A program made the translations under genes and the position numbers. From positions 108,465-172,464 of the forward strand of contig REEU01000142.1 in the NCBI GenBank assembly GCA_007694905.1: a stretch of DNA of 64,000 bases, given 5' to 3'. The notes beneath the pieces were generated by a model. That model did no database searches, was not told the DNA's origin, and saw only the letters and a program-made list of their open reading frames with translations. The stretch's first letter is position 1. Each line of letters opens with the position of its first letter. This document shows positions 41,802 through 50,990 of the stretch, piece after piece. This DNA comes from Gammaproteobacteria bacterium (GTDB taxonomy: Bacteria > Pseudomonadota > Gammaproteobacteria > Pseudomonadales > Azotimanducaceae).

Positions 41802-42390
41802 CCTCGGAAAAGTCGCCTTGGTATTGAGCGACTTTCAGTCCCAGCAGCTCCAGCAGATTGTGTGATGGCTGTCTTAAGGCGCATTGACGGCAAAAGCCCG
41901 GCACTTCCTTAAAGGCAGAAACCTGTACTTCGACAAGCTCAAGTGCCAAAACTGTCGCGTCGACGACTTCGGCATGAAACGCGAAGCGCTGCCCTCAAGG
42001 CACACGTTGATCCGGCCGCTCGACAAAGTCAATCTGCTGTTTGACCACCTTCAGCCAAGCACCGCGGGAACTCAAGTCCGGCCTCGCAAGCACCTCCCAT
42101 CCCAGAACATCCGGGTAGCAGCGAAGTGCCTGCGCGAGATCGCACATATTGATCGAAAGGTGATGAACGCACTTGAATTGATTCGCCTCCACTCCGGTCC
42201 AAACTAAGCCATCGCGTTGACGGCGTCCGCCTGCGGCCATGTCGTTCAATCGCTTCCGCAGATCGCGAGGCTGGGCGTTAGGCCTGCACCGGGCCGGGAG
42301 AATGTCCCACTCCAATGCTGGCTTTAGCCTACCGCGATCCGGGTTGATGTCCGGTTCAACGGGACGTCGATTGGGCAGAGTATCTGCCGC
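41802..42390. other. Gene-poor stretch downstream of tRNA-Phe
   Basis: About 590 bp between the tRNA and the RAYT transposase. Short frames on both strands are open (for example plus strand 41884-42207) but none shows family signatures or a convincing ribosome binding site. Composition is less GC-rich than the core genes. A tRNA-flanking, transposase-containing gap could be the scar of an old integration, but I see no integrase and no second copy of the tRNA 3' end in the window. Confidence 0.5.
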
Positions 42391-43362
42391 ATGACACAAG
42401 CACGCCACCTCACTGTCTACAGCGATCGACCCGGCTTCTACCACTGCATGACACGGTGTGTACGCCAGGCGTTCCTCTTCGACGCAACCGGCCCCTGCAC
42501 ACAAGCGCGCAGCGACAGGCGTCATTGGATCGAGCGGCGCTTATTCGAGCTCTGCGAAAGCTTCGCGGTGGGCCTCTATGCCTGGGCCGCGATGAGCAAC
42601 CACTGCCACGTGGTCATCCTCGTCGATCCCCTTGAGCCTCAAAAGTGGTCCGACGAGGAATGTGCTGAACGCTGGTGTCGTATCAGTCAATTTCCAGGAC
42701 GAAAAGTGGCTCCAGACAAGCGCCGTCGGCGCGAACAGGCGCTGCTCAGGGATGCGGGCCGGCTCCGCGACATTCGCGCTCGCCTCGGCTCGTTGAGCTG
42801 GTTCATGCGTTTTCTCAACGAAGGTATCGCCCGCCGAGCCAATGCTGAAGACGGCTGTACAGGCCACTTCTGGGGCGGACGATTCAAGTCCCAGAACCTG
42901 CTCGATGACCGGGCGGCGCTGGCTGCCATGACCTATGTCGATCTGAATCCTATCCGTGCGGGCGCGGCCAGGACACTGAGCGATTGTGTGTTTACTTCGC
43001 TACCTTGGCGCCTACGCAAACTGGAGGAAAAGGGGGGCGCCAAGCGTACGCCACTCGGACCGATAGCCGGACGCGTCAGAAAGCCGGCTCCGACCTTGCC
43101 TACGCAAGACTATCTCCGCCTCGTGGCATGGACCGGCCACCACCAGCACCCTAGTCACAAAGGTCGCCTGAAGACCTCGGCGGATGGCCTGACGGGACCT
43201 CGCGCTGAAAGCGAGTGGTGGCTTAAAGCTGCTGGCACCTTGGAAACTGCGTTCGCGTCGTTTGTAGGAACACCAGGAACCTTGGCGCGCATGGCTCGCC
43301 GAATGGGACGCCGCTGGTTGCGCGGTGGTCGCCATTCCACCAGGAGCCTGGATTCGACATAG
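42391..43362 (+). mobile_element. REP-associated tyrosine transposase (RAYT, IS200-like Y1 family)
   Basis: 323 residues. N-terminal pattern RPGFYHCMTRCVRQAFLF and the HUH metal motif MSNHCHVV (H71, H73) are those of the RayT/Y1 transposase group; later GHFWGGRFKSQNLLDD and MTYVDLNPIRAG are typical of the same family. The catalytic Tyr is not certain; Tyr/Phe positions around 150-200 would need alignment. Such proteins mobilise short palindromic REP elements rather than flanking insertion-sequence ends. No terminal repeats are visible around the gene. Copies of a short palindrome-like repeat occur elsewhere in the window. Confidence 0.85.
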
Positions 43363-43594
43363 TGTAAGCAACGTTGCACTTAACCTCGGAACCCGGTAGT
43401 TCACGCCCACCCTACAGGCCGCCCCCTCGCCAATAACACCTGACTCCGGCACTCGGCGTCACGACTGGCCGTCTCATGAGCCCCCGTTCTTGTGAGCCGA
43501 ACGTGCTGCGCTTCAACATCAAGCCGAAAATATCTCGCCGTGCGAGCAAGAGGTTCGATTTTTCACTTCACCTGAACCTTTTGGCTGCCCAGAG

Positions 43595-44671
43595 CTACAG
43601 GGAGTCGATGGCACCGAGGTCTAGGGCCATCTCCGCGCTTCGACGCGCCATCGCCATGAACATCTCATCCCCGCGCGGTGTCTGTCCCACGATCATGGAG
43701 GCAATCACCGCCATAACGAGGCCCGCAACACTTGCCCGCACGTAGTCCCGCCAGCAATCGTCCTGCGTGTAGCCAGCGATACCATAGCCGAGCAGGGTTT
43801 CGTAATACGCATCGAGCAGGTCACGCTCGCACTCGCGCCGCTCCGCTGCCTGGTCGAACGACGTCCCCATGAAGTAGGCCGCATCTGCGGTCCCGTTGCC
43901 CAAGCCGGGCGATTGCCAATCGACGACGGTAAGTGGATACGGCCCGCCAAACAGCATGTTGTCGAGCCGGTAGTCGCCATGCGTCACCGTGGCTGGGGTC
44001 GATCGCGGCGCAACATACCGATCGAAGCGTTCAGCCAGCGCGTCCAGGAGCTTGCGGTGCTCGGGCCGCAGATGGTTTGCGTACCGCACCTTGAACCCGG
44101 GGAACACGCTATTCCAAAGACCTAGGACCATGGCGGCTGATTCGTCATTTTGGGCGCTCAACCAAGGAATCTCGCGCAGTGCGTGATCATCCCAGCGGGG
44201 CCCGTGAAGCTTCCCAAGTTCGCGCATCGCGAGTGCTGCCGCCGCCGGATCACAGCCGGAGATCTGATCGCCCTGAACCGCAGGGGCGAGATCTTCCATC
44301 ATCAAAACGAAGTCTTGGGTGTCCAGATCGATGTCAGTGAACAGGACAACGGGGGTCTGGATGTCCAAGGTAGGCTGGAGTTCCTGATAAAATCGGACCT
44401 CACGCAGATAATTCGACAGGGCGATTCCAGTCTGCCGACTCTCCGGGTCATCCGAAGCAAACTTGCCGACCAGGCTGCGGGGGCCCTCGCCCCGCCGGTA
44501 TTCAATGACGAAACGGATGTTCTGGCCGACTTGGCCAGTGCCAACGGCTTGCGCAGTGAAGCCCGCCACGGAGACGTCGTAACCACCACTATGCAAGACG
44601 GCCTCGAGCCAAGCCCGCGTTACGGCTTGCGGCGATGCACAGATTCCAGGGCCGGTAGAAGCTTTTTCCAT
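43595..44671 (-). CDS. Phosphotransferase family protein (CHK/aminoglycoside phosphotransferase-like)
   Basis: 358 residues from ATG 44671 behind GGGAGG. Kinase-like fold: LVGKFASDD (nucleotide-binding Lys), VLMMEDLAP hinge, THGDYRLDNMLFGG with the catalytic Asp and metal Asn, VVDWQSPGLGNGTADAAYFM with the second metal Asp. This is the oxidoreductase/kinase-associated CHK or ecdysteroid-kinase-like branch common in bacteria that degrade lipids or aromatics; the substrate is unknown. It diverges from an acyl-CoA synthetase gene 117 bp away. Confidence 0.85.
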   Translation of the reverse strand: MEKASTGPGICASPQAVTRAWLEAVLHSGGYDVSVAGFTAQAVGTGQVGQNIRFVIEYRRGEGPRSLVGKFASDDPESRQTGIALSNYLREVRFYQELQPTLDIQTPVVLFTDIDLDTQDFVLMMEDLAPAVQGDQISGCDPAAAALAMRELGKLHGPRWDDHALREIPWLSAQNDESAAMVLGLWNSVFPGFKVRYANHLRPEHRKLLDALAERFDRYVAPRSTPATVTHGDYRLDNMLFGGPYPLTVVDWQSPGLGNGTADAAYFMGTSFDQAAERRECERDLLDAYYETLLGYGIAGYTQDDCWRDYVRASVAGLVMAVIASMIVGQTPRGDEMFMAMARRSAEMALDLGAIDSL

Positions 44672-44787
44672 AATCAATCCTCCCGGCCAGAAGGATACCG
44701 TTACGGGGGCTGTGCCGGGATGTCGACAACGGCAGCCGGGCAGTGTAGGAACTGCACACGCCAATATTCAATCCGAGGAGACAAGCC

Positions 44788-46350
44788 TTGTTCTCACTGA
44801 CCGCTCTCATCCGCCGAGCTGCCCAGATCAATCCAGACGCCATTGCCACATCGGACTCCGGGAGGGAGATTCGCTGGCGCGATTTTCCGCAACGTGTCGC
44901 GCGCCTTGCGAGCGGGCTTCAGCAACTCGGGATCACACCGGATGAACGCGCTGCTATCATTGCGCTCAACTCGGACCGCTACTACGAGTTCTACTTCGCC
45001 GTGGCCTGGGCAGGCGGCGTGTTCGTTCCCATCAACACGCGCCTCGCGGCTGTCGAGGTGGTCCACTGGTTGAATGACAGCGGCGCGCGCGTGCTTTGCG
45101 TCGACGCGAACTTCATGCCGCTGATCGAGACCATTCGAGACCACCTCCCCGCGCTCGAGCACATCGTCTACCTGGGCGATGACGCTTCACCTGCGGTTAA
45201 ACGCTGGGACGATCTGACCGATGCGACTCCGATCGCGGATGCGGGGCGCAGCAACGACGACCTGGCCGGCCTCTTCTACACCGGCGGCACCACCGGCCGG
45301 TCCAAGGGCGTCATGCTGTCGCAGCAGAATCTGGCTGTGAACGCCCTGCAGGCCGCTCCCATTCTGCAACTGCAACCGGGTGACCGTATCCTGCACACGG
45401 CGCCGATGTTTCACATTGCTGACTGGTGCATGTGCGTTGGTGCGGCCATTGTCGCGGGTTCGAACTATTTCCTGCCTGCTTTCGACCCGGTGCAGGTCAT
45501 GCGAAGCATTGAGCAGCAGCGCATCCAGAAGATGCTGATGGTGCCTACGATGATCAATATGGTCGTTCACCACCCCGAATTGACCAACTTCGACCTCACC
45601 AGCCTCGAGACGGTCATGTACGGCGCATCGCCCATGCCGGAGTCCGTAATCGCTCGCGCGCTGGAAGCCCTGCCTCAGACCCGTTTCTGCCAAGCCTACG
45701 GCCAGACTGAGGCCGCGCCGATCCTGACCATGCTGCGCCCCGAGTACCACACGACGGATGAAACTTCGGTGCACTACGGCAAGCTCAAATCGGCGGGGCA
45801 GGCGGTGCCCGGAGTCGAGCTCGCGATTCTCGATTCGAACAGCCAGCTCGTGGCGCCAGGAGAGGTCGGCGAAGTCTGCGCCCGCGGGCCTAACGTTATG
45901 CTTGGCTATCGCAATCTCGATGAGCAGACTCAGGCCACCTTCCAGGAAGGCTGGCTGCACACGGGCGACGGTGGCCGAATGGATGAGGACGGTTTCCTCT
46001 ACATCGTCGATCGCGTGAAGGACATGATCATCTCCGGCGGCGAGAACGTCTATTCCGCGGAGGTCGAGAACGTTCTCTATCAGCATCCGGCGGTGAGCCA
46101 ATGCGCCGTCATCGGAGTGCCGGACGAGAAATGGGGCGAACGGGTTCACGCCATCGTGGTCGTCAAGGAGGGTGCCGAAGCCGCGGAGGAGACGCTCATC
46201 GCCCACTGCAAGCACCTCATCGCCGGCTATAAGTGCCCGAGGAGCATCAGCTTTCAGAGCGAACCGCTACCACTGTCCGGCGCTGGCAAGATCCTCAAGA
46301 CGGAACTTCGCAAGCCGTTCTGGGAGGGGCAGGATCGCAACGTCGGCTGA
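44788..46350 (+). CDS. Acyl-CoA synthetase (AMP-forming, ANL superfamily)
   Basis: 520 residues from a TTG start behind GAGGAG with 8-bp spacing. P-loop motif LFYTGGTTGRSKGVMLSQ, the A5-type YGQTEAAP, A7 LHTGDGGRMDEDGFL, A8 hinge RVKDMIISGGENVYSAEVEN, and the catalytic Lys near the end in SGAGKILKTELRK. Activates a fatty, aryl or other carboxylic acid to its CoA thioester; the chain specificity is not predictable from sequence. The divergent phosphotransferase suggests a common catabolic role. Confidence 0.88.
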   Translation: MFSLTALIRRAAQINPDAIATSDSGREIRWRDFPQRVARLASGLQQLGITPDERAAIIALNSDRYYEFYFAVAWAGGVFVPINTRLAAVEVVHWLNDSGARVLCVDANFMPLIETIRDHLPALEHIVYLGDDASPAVKRWDDLTDATPIADAGRSNDDLAGLFYTGGTTGRSKGVMLSQQNLAVNALQAAPILQLQPGDRILHTAPMFHIADWCMCVGAAIVAGSNYFLPAFDPVQVMRSIEQQRIQKMLMVPTMINMVVHHPELTNFDLTSLETVMYGASPMPESVIARALEALPQTRFCQAYGQTEAAPILTMLRPEYHTTDETSVHYGKLKSAGQAVPGVELAILDSNSQLVAPGEVGEVCARGPNVMLGYRNLDEQTQATFQEGWLHTGDGGRMDEDGFLYIVDRVKDMIISGGENVYSAEVENVLYQHPAVSQCAVIGVPDEKWGERVHAIVVVKEGAEAAEETLIAHCKHLIAGYKCPRSISFQSEPLPLSGAGKILKTELRKPFWEGQDRNVG

Positions 46351-46464
46351 CAGTGGAGACGATGCCGTCGCGGTGAAGGATGGATCAACACGGATAGGCA
46401 GGTATGCTTCGCGACCGAAGCCGGCGACGGCACGACTCATCGACAGCCGAAGAGCAGACTTTGC

Positions 46465-47301
46465 ATGTTCACCTACCTTGATCCGACGGTACGGGATCGC
46501 CTCATCGACCAGGGCAAGCTGCGCCGTATCAGCGCTGAAGGCGTCGCCATGGACGTGACGTCCGCCGACGTCCCGCCGGAACCGGCACTCGAGGTTCTCG
46601 GGCCCATTCCCATGCCTATCGCGCTCACCGGTGAGCCGCTGACGGTGTCCTGGTACGCGTTCGTCCGCCGCACCGAGCTCGCTCGTGTGGACGGACTCGC
46701 CGCGGAGCTGCGAGAGAAAGGTGGTCAGCACCTCTTTGCTTCCCTGACGTCGTCGATGGCGGTCAACAGTCTGCTAGTCATCGGCGAGCCCGAAGGTCGG
46801 GACGATCCACTGGTGCGCGTGCACTCGAATTGCCTGACCGGTGACGTGTTCGGCTCGCGACGCTGCGACTGCGGCCCGCAGCTGGCTGCTGCAGTACGAC
46901 AGATTCACGAAGACCCGACAGGCGGCTACCTCGTATACATGGCCGGCCATGAGGGCCGGGGCATCGGACTATGGGCGAAAGCTGCCACGTATCTCCTGCA
47001 AGACGCCGGCGAGAATACCTATCAAGCCAATGAAAGCCTCGGATTGCCGGCGGATTCCCGCGACTTCAGCGACGCTGCCGCCATCCTGAAGTGGGTCATC
47101 GGCCATCGCCCCTTCCGCCTTCTCACAAATAATCCAAAGAAAATCAAAGATTTGAACGAAAGCGGCCTGCATGCGATCACTCGCATCAAGCACCTGGCCG
47201 GCGTCGACGAATGGAACCGCCGCTATCTTGAGGCGAAGCGCTCCTGGGGCCACGGTATCGCTCCAGAAGACCTGCAAGCGCTCGACCCCAGCGAGCCCTG
47301 A
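46465..47301 (+). CDS. GTP cyclohydrolase II-like protein (RibA family)
   Basis: 278 residues. An N-terminal region of ~85 residues unlike E. coli RibA (196 aa) precedes the GCH-II domain: VRVHSNCLTGDVFGSRRCDC holds the three zinc Cys, GHEGRGIGLWAKA replaces the usual RQEGRGIGL, LGLPADSRDFSDAA keeps the catalytic Asp and Arg, and LLTNNPKKIKDL is intact. It probably opens the GTP imidazole ring. Whether this serves riboflavin synthesis or a specialised pteridine/deazaflavin pathway is open; no other rib gene is nearby. Confidence 0.82.
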   Translation: MFTYLDPTVRDRLIDQGKLRRISAEGVAMDVTSADVPPEPALEVLGPIPMPIALTGEPLTVSWYAFVRRTELARVDGLAAELREKGGQHLFASLTSSMAVNSLLVIGEPEGRDDPLVRVHSNCLTGDVFGSRRCDCGPQLAAAVRQIHEDPTGGYLVYMAGHEGRGIGLWAKAATYLLQDAGENTYQANESLGLPADSRDFSDAAAILKWVIGHRPFRLLTNNPKKIKDLNESGLHAITRIKHLAGVDEWNRRYLEAKRSWGHGIAPEDLQALDPSEP

Positions 47302-47357
47302 GCGCGTTCAGCAAATCGTTGCCAGATAGCCACGCCCACCTGGCAACAGCTTCATCG

Positions 47358-47479
47358 CTTGGTTGCGTGGGTGTCCGGAGTTGCTCACGGAGTTGCTTGT
47401 GGGGGGATCACTTGGATGTCCAGAGTAGGGGTTCAGAGGTGCTTCTGGGAGGGTCACTTGGGTGTCCAGAGTAGGGGTT
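47358..47479. repeat. Dispersed repeat cluster (TTGGGTGTCCAGAGT family), three units
   Basis: Units: TTGCGTGGGTGTCCGGAGTT (diverged, 47363-47382), ATCACTTGGATGTCCAGAGT followed by AGGGGTT (47408-47433) and GTCACTTGGGTGTCCAGAGT followed by AGGGGTT (47453-47479). The last two are 45 bp apart, head to tail. The core is the same as in the trmL insert. It fills the gap between the ribA-like gene and the membrane hydrolase and lies 9 bp before the latter's start. Confidence 0.75.
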
Positions 47480-47487
47480 AGGGCCAC

Positions 47488-48489
47488 GTGGATCTGCTGA
47501 CGCATGCGCTGGTGGGTGCTGCAGCCGGGGCGGCCACGCGTCGGGGCACGGGTATGCGCCATGCGGCGCTGGCCGGAGCTGCGGCTGCGCTGCTTGTGGA
47601 CCTGGACTACTTCATTGGCAGCGCCAACGATCCGCTGCTGCAGATCGAATTTCACCGCCACTTCAGCCATTCGCTGGTCTTCATTCCGTTGGGTGCGCTG
47701 CTCGCCACTGTGTTGCTCTGGCCATTGCTCGGGCGCCGTCTCGGTGGACGCAGCCTGTATCTCGCCACGCTGGCCGGCTATGCGACCCACTGGGTGATCG
47801 ACATCTGCACCAGCTATGGCGTGCATCTGTTCTGGCCATTCGCAGAAACGCGCGTGGCGCTCGATCTGCTTTCGGTCGTCGACCCTGTCTTCACGTTACT
47901 CGTTGGCACGCCCGTGGCCGTGGCCTTGTGGCGGCAGCAGCGCGCCATACTCTTAGCGACAGCCATCCTCGGCGCGCTCTATGTTGGATTCGCCGCCTGG
48001 CAGCAGCAGCAAGCGGAGAATCTTGCCGAAGCGCTCGCAGCCACCCGCGGCCACGCAGCGGAGAGCCTGCTGCTGCGCCCATCCTTCGGCAACACGCTGC
48101 TGTGGCGTTCGGTCTACCGCCATGGCGACCGCTGGTACCTGGATGCGGTCAGGCCAGGCTTGCTGGCTGAAGCGCAAACCTACACAGGCGGCTCCGTGCC
48201 GGCCTTCGACCGCGCCAGGGATCTGGCGGACGTCCCAGAGGACAGCCGGATCGGCCAGGACATCGACCGCCTCGACCGCCTATCTGACGGTTACCTTGTC
48301 TGGGTGTCCAGCGCCAACCGGATGGGTGACATCCGGTTCAGCGCTGTCCCCGACGGCGTCTCACCCATGTGGGGGCTGGAATTCGACCCCGGCGCCCCTG
48401 ACGAGGCCCCCACCTGGTTCATCGATCGCGACCTCACCCCGGCCATGCGCGAACGTTTCCTCGATCAACTCCTTGGTCGCCCGCGCTGA
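47488..48489 (+). CDS. Membrane-bound metal-dependent hydrolase (YdjM/DUF457 family)
   Basis: 333 residues from GTG 47488. MDLLTHALVGAAAGAATRR at the N terminus, the metal-type motif HRHFSHSLVFIP, and THWVIDICTSYGVHLFWPF are the YdjM/LexA-binding hydrolase signatures (His/Asp clusters at membrane boundaries). Four or five membrane helices occupy residues 1-170; a soluble C-terminal domain follows. Activity is presumed hydrolytic and the substrate is unknown. Its start is very close to the dispersed repeats. Confidence 0.82.
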   Translation: MDLLTHALVGAAAGAATRRGTGMRHAALAGAAAALLVDLDYFIGSANDPLLQIEFHRHFSHSLVFIPLGALLATVLLWPLLGRRLGGRSLYLATLAGYATHWVIDICTSYGVHLFWPFAETRVALDLLSVVDPVFTLLVGTPVAVALWRQQRAILLATAILGALYVGFAAWQQQQAENLAEALAATRGHAAESLLLRPSFGNTLLWRSVYRHGDRWYLDAVRPGLLAEAQTYTGGSVPAFDRARDLADVPEDSRIGQDIDRLDRLSDGYLVWVSSANRMGDIRFSAVPDGVSPMWGLEFDPGAPDEAPTWFIDRDLTPAMRERFLDQLLGRPR

Positions 48490-48655
48490 TCCCTGGTGCC
48501 CCTCGCCCAGGGAAAGTGCGCAGCTCCCGCAGCAGCACCGTTTCAGCGCACCATCACGCCACGCCACGCCATTAATTCCACGAAGTCATCGAATCAAACC
48601 GGCTTGGCACGCGAATTGTTTGCCGTTTCAGGTTATTTCTTCGAAGGTTGTAGTC

Positions 48656-50236
48656 GTGTCCAACATTTCGCGCAGAAAGCTTCTGGAAATGATCGGGGCC
48701 GCAGGCGGTTCCGCCGCCAGCTATCAGGTGGCGACTGCCCTGGGCCTCGTCGCCGCACCCGGTGCTCTGGTCAAAGCCAACGTGACACGGCTGCGGGAAT
48801 CCCGACGCCGGGTCGTCATTCTCGGAGCCGGAGTCGCCGGCCTCACCGCCGCCTATGAACTCGATCGCGCCGGCTATGAGTGCATCGTCCTGGAGGCATC
48901 CCATCGCCCAGGCGGACGCGTCCTGACGGTGCGCGGCGGCGACATCGTGGATGAAGTGGGTCATCGCCAGATCTGCAACTTCGATCGGGATCCAGACCTG
49001 TACTTCAACGCCGGGGCAGCCCGCATCCCCGCTGATCATGTCGCATTGCTCCAGTACTGCCGCGAACTTCAGGTGCCACTGGAGGTCTTCGTCAACGACA
49101 ATCGCAATGCCCTGGTCCACGACGACCGCATGTTCGACGGCAAGCCGGTCCGCGCCCGCGAGTTCATCACGGATGCGCGCGGTTTCATGAGCGAGCTGCT
49201 GGCCAAGTCCGTGCTTACGGAGCAACTGTCGCAACCGTTCGACGCCATGGATGCCGAGCGCCTGCTCGGTTTCGTCCGCGCCTATGGCGATCTCGACAGC
49301 AACAACTTCTACCGGGGTTCACGCCGGGCGGGCTATCGCAACGGTGGCTTCCTCACCCAAGGCCAGCTCAAGGAGCCCTTCGACTTCAGCGAGTTGCTCA
49401 ACAGCGACTTCTGGCGCTTCCAGATGCACTGGGCGGAAGGCAACGACCAGGCGGCGACCATGATGCAGCCGGTCGGCGGTATGGATGCGATCATCGACGG
49501 GTTCATGCGCCGGATTGGCCGGCTGGTGACGCTGCATGCCATCGTGCGGCGCGTGCACCTACGCGACCAGGGCGTCGATGTGGCCTATGCCGTGAACGGC
49601 GTCGAGCGCCGCATCCACGCCGATTTCTGCATCAACAGCATTCCCACACACCTCACGGCCGGCCTCGATCACAACTTCCCTCGCGACTACGTCGATGCGC
49701 TTAGGGTGGTCCAGCGGGGCAAGCTGTTCAAGATCGGACTGCAGGCCAGGGAACGCTTCTGGGAGGCGGACCGCATCTACGGCGGCATCTCCTGGACCAA
49801 CCAGGACATCACCCAGATCTGGTATCCACCCACCGGTTTCCACCGCCGCAAAGGCATCCTCCTCGGTGCCTACACCTTCGGCGATGCGGGCGGGGAAAAA
49901 TTCGCGAACATGACGCCCGAAGCTCGCATCAACGTCGCCATCGCCCAGGGCGAACGGCTGCATCCGGGATACGGCAACTACATCGAGAACGGGGTCAGCG
50001 TCCCGTGGCACCGCATGAACCACATGCTAGGTTGCTCAGCCCGCTGGCGCCCGGAGGATCGTCACGTTCACTACACGCGCCTGCAGCAACCCGCCGGGGC
50101 CCACTACATGGTCGGGGATCAGATCAGCCATCATCCAGGATGGCAGGAGGGCGCCATCCGCTCAGCCCACTTTGCGCTGGCAGACATCGATCGCCGCGTA
50201 CAGACACAAATCGCACAACTCAGCGCTCGGCGCTGA
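48656..50236 (+). CDS. Tat-exported FAD-dependent amine oxidase
   Basis: 526 residues from GTG 48656. The N terminus VSNISRRKLLEMIGAAGGSA is a twin-arginine signal (SRRKLLE, then a hydrophobic stretch to about residue 34), so the folded flavoprotein should be exported by the tatABC-encoded system. Rossmann motif VVILGAGVAGLTAAYELDRA, the HRPGGRVLT amine-oxidase fingerprint and the C-terminal substrate/FAD segment YMVGDQISHHPGWQEGAI are present. No covalent-FAD Cys is evident. The product of oxidation would be an imine and reduced flavin. The next gene is an exported RidA-like imine deaminase, 54 bp downstream, suggesting a linked function. Confidence 0.88.
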   Translation: MSNISRRKLLEMIGAAGGSAASYQVATALGLVAAPGALVKANVTRLRESRRRVVILGAGVAGLTAAYELDRAGYECIVLEASHRPGGRVLTVRGGDIVDEVGHRQICNFDRDPDLYFNAGAARIPADHVALLQYCRELQVPLEVFVNDNRNALVHDDRMFDGKPVRAREFITDARGFMSELLAKSVLTEQLSQPFDAMDAERLLGFVRAYGDLDSNNFYRGSRRAGYRNGGFLTQGQLKEPFDFSELLNSDFWRFQMHWAEGNDQAATMMQPVGGMDAIIDGFMRRIGRLVTLHAIVRRVHLRDQGVDVAYAVNGVERRIHADFCINSIPTHLTAGLDHNFPRDYVDALRVVQRGKLFKIGLQARERFWEADRIYGGISWTNQDITQIWYPPTGFHRRKGILLGAYTFGDAGGEKFANMTPEARINVAIAQGERLHPGYGNYIENGVSVPWHRMNHMLGCSARWRPEDRHVHYTRLQQPAGAHYMVGDQISHHPGWQEGAIRSAHFALADIDRRVQTQIAQLSARR

Positions 50237-50290
50237 ACCCCTGTCGCCATGAGCGTCAGACCTTCCTTCAAGCCACACAAGGAGCAACCG

Positions 50291-50890
50291 ATGCAGCATC
50301 CAAGAAGCGGTCGACTGGCCGCAGCCGTGCTCGCCGCCAGTATAGGATTCGCAGCCACAGCATCAGCGAATCAGGAAATCCATCTCCGCGGCACGCTCTC
50401 CGGACCACTGGTGGTCACGTCCATCGGATCCGCGAATCTTGAGGACGGCGAACGCGAGACCCGCATCCAGCACGACCAGATCGGCAGTGACTTTCCGATT
50501 GCCCGCGCAGTTGAGATTCCTGCGGGTTCCAATCTTGTCTGGCACAGCGGCCTGGTGCCACGTCCGCTCAATCCCAATGCACCGCGATTCAGCAGGGAGT
50601 ATTGGGGTGATACCAAAGCCCAGACCATCAGCGTCATGGACCGCCTCGTGGAATCCCTCGATGATCTCGGCCTGAGTCTCGATGACATCATCAAGATGAC
50701 CGTCTTTCTCGTCCCGGACCCGCAGAACGGCAACCGGATGGACTTCTCCGGATTCATGGAAGCCTACCGGGAGTACTACGGCGCCGACGCCGGACGCATG
50801 AATCTTCCCGCCCGTTCCACCGTTGGTGTGGCCGATCTGGTCGCGCCAGGCATGCTGGTCGAGATCGAAGCCATCTTCGTCCGTCGCTGA
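50291..50890 (+). CDS. Exported RidA/YjgF-like enamine/imine deaminase
   Basis: 199 residues from ATG 50291 behind GGAGC; a 14-residue upstream extension is possible but the ribosome site favours this start. Signal peptide (about 1-26, GRLAAAVLAASIGFAATASA). The Rid domain (about 60-199) ends with PARSTVGVADLV and VEIEAIFVRR, which includes the Arg that binds the substrate carboxylate in RidA. Most RidA proteins are cytoplasmic; export is unusual. It directly follows the Tat-exported amine oxidase, whose imine product is a natural substrate. Confidence 0.86.
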   Translation: MQHPRSGRLAAAVLAASIGFAATASANQEIHLRGTLSGPLVVTSIGSANLEDGERETRIQHDQIGSDFPIARAVEIPAGSNLVWHSGLVPRPLNPNAPRFSREYWGDTKAQTISVMDRLVESLDDLGLSLDDIIKMTVFLVPDPQNGNRMDFSGFMEAYREYYGADAGRMNLPARSTVGVADLVAPGMLVEIEAIFVRR

Positions 50891-50990
50891 CCCCACCCCA
50901 CCTCCTCTCTGTTCCGCCGCACAAACGTCAATCGCCCACGTCCGGCATCACTGCCGCCGGACGTGGGCGATTCCTCATGCCAACCTCAGA

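Noticed and set aside
41737..41949. Minus-strand frame over tRNA-Phe ending DGIEPPTRGFSVPCSTN
   Set aside because: That peptide is the familiar artefact of translating a tRNA-Phe gene on the opposite strand.
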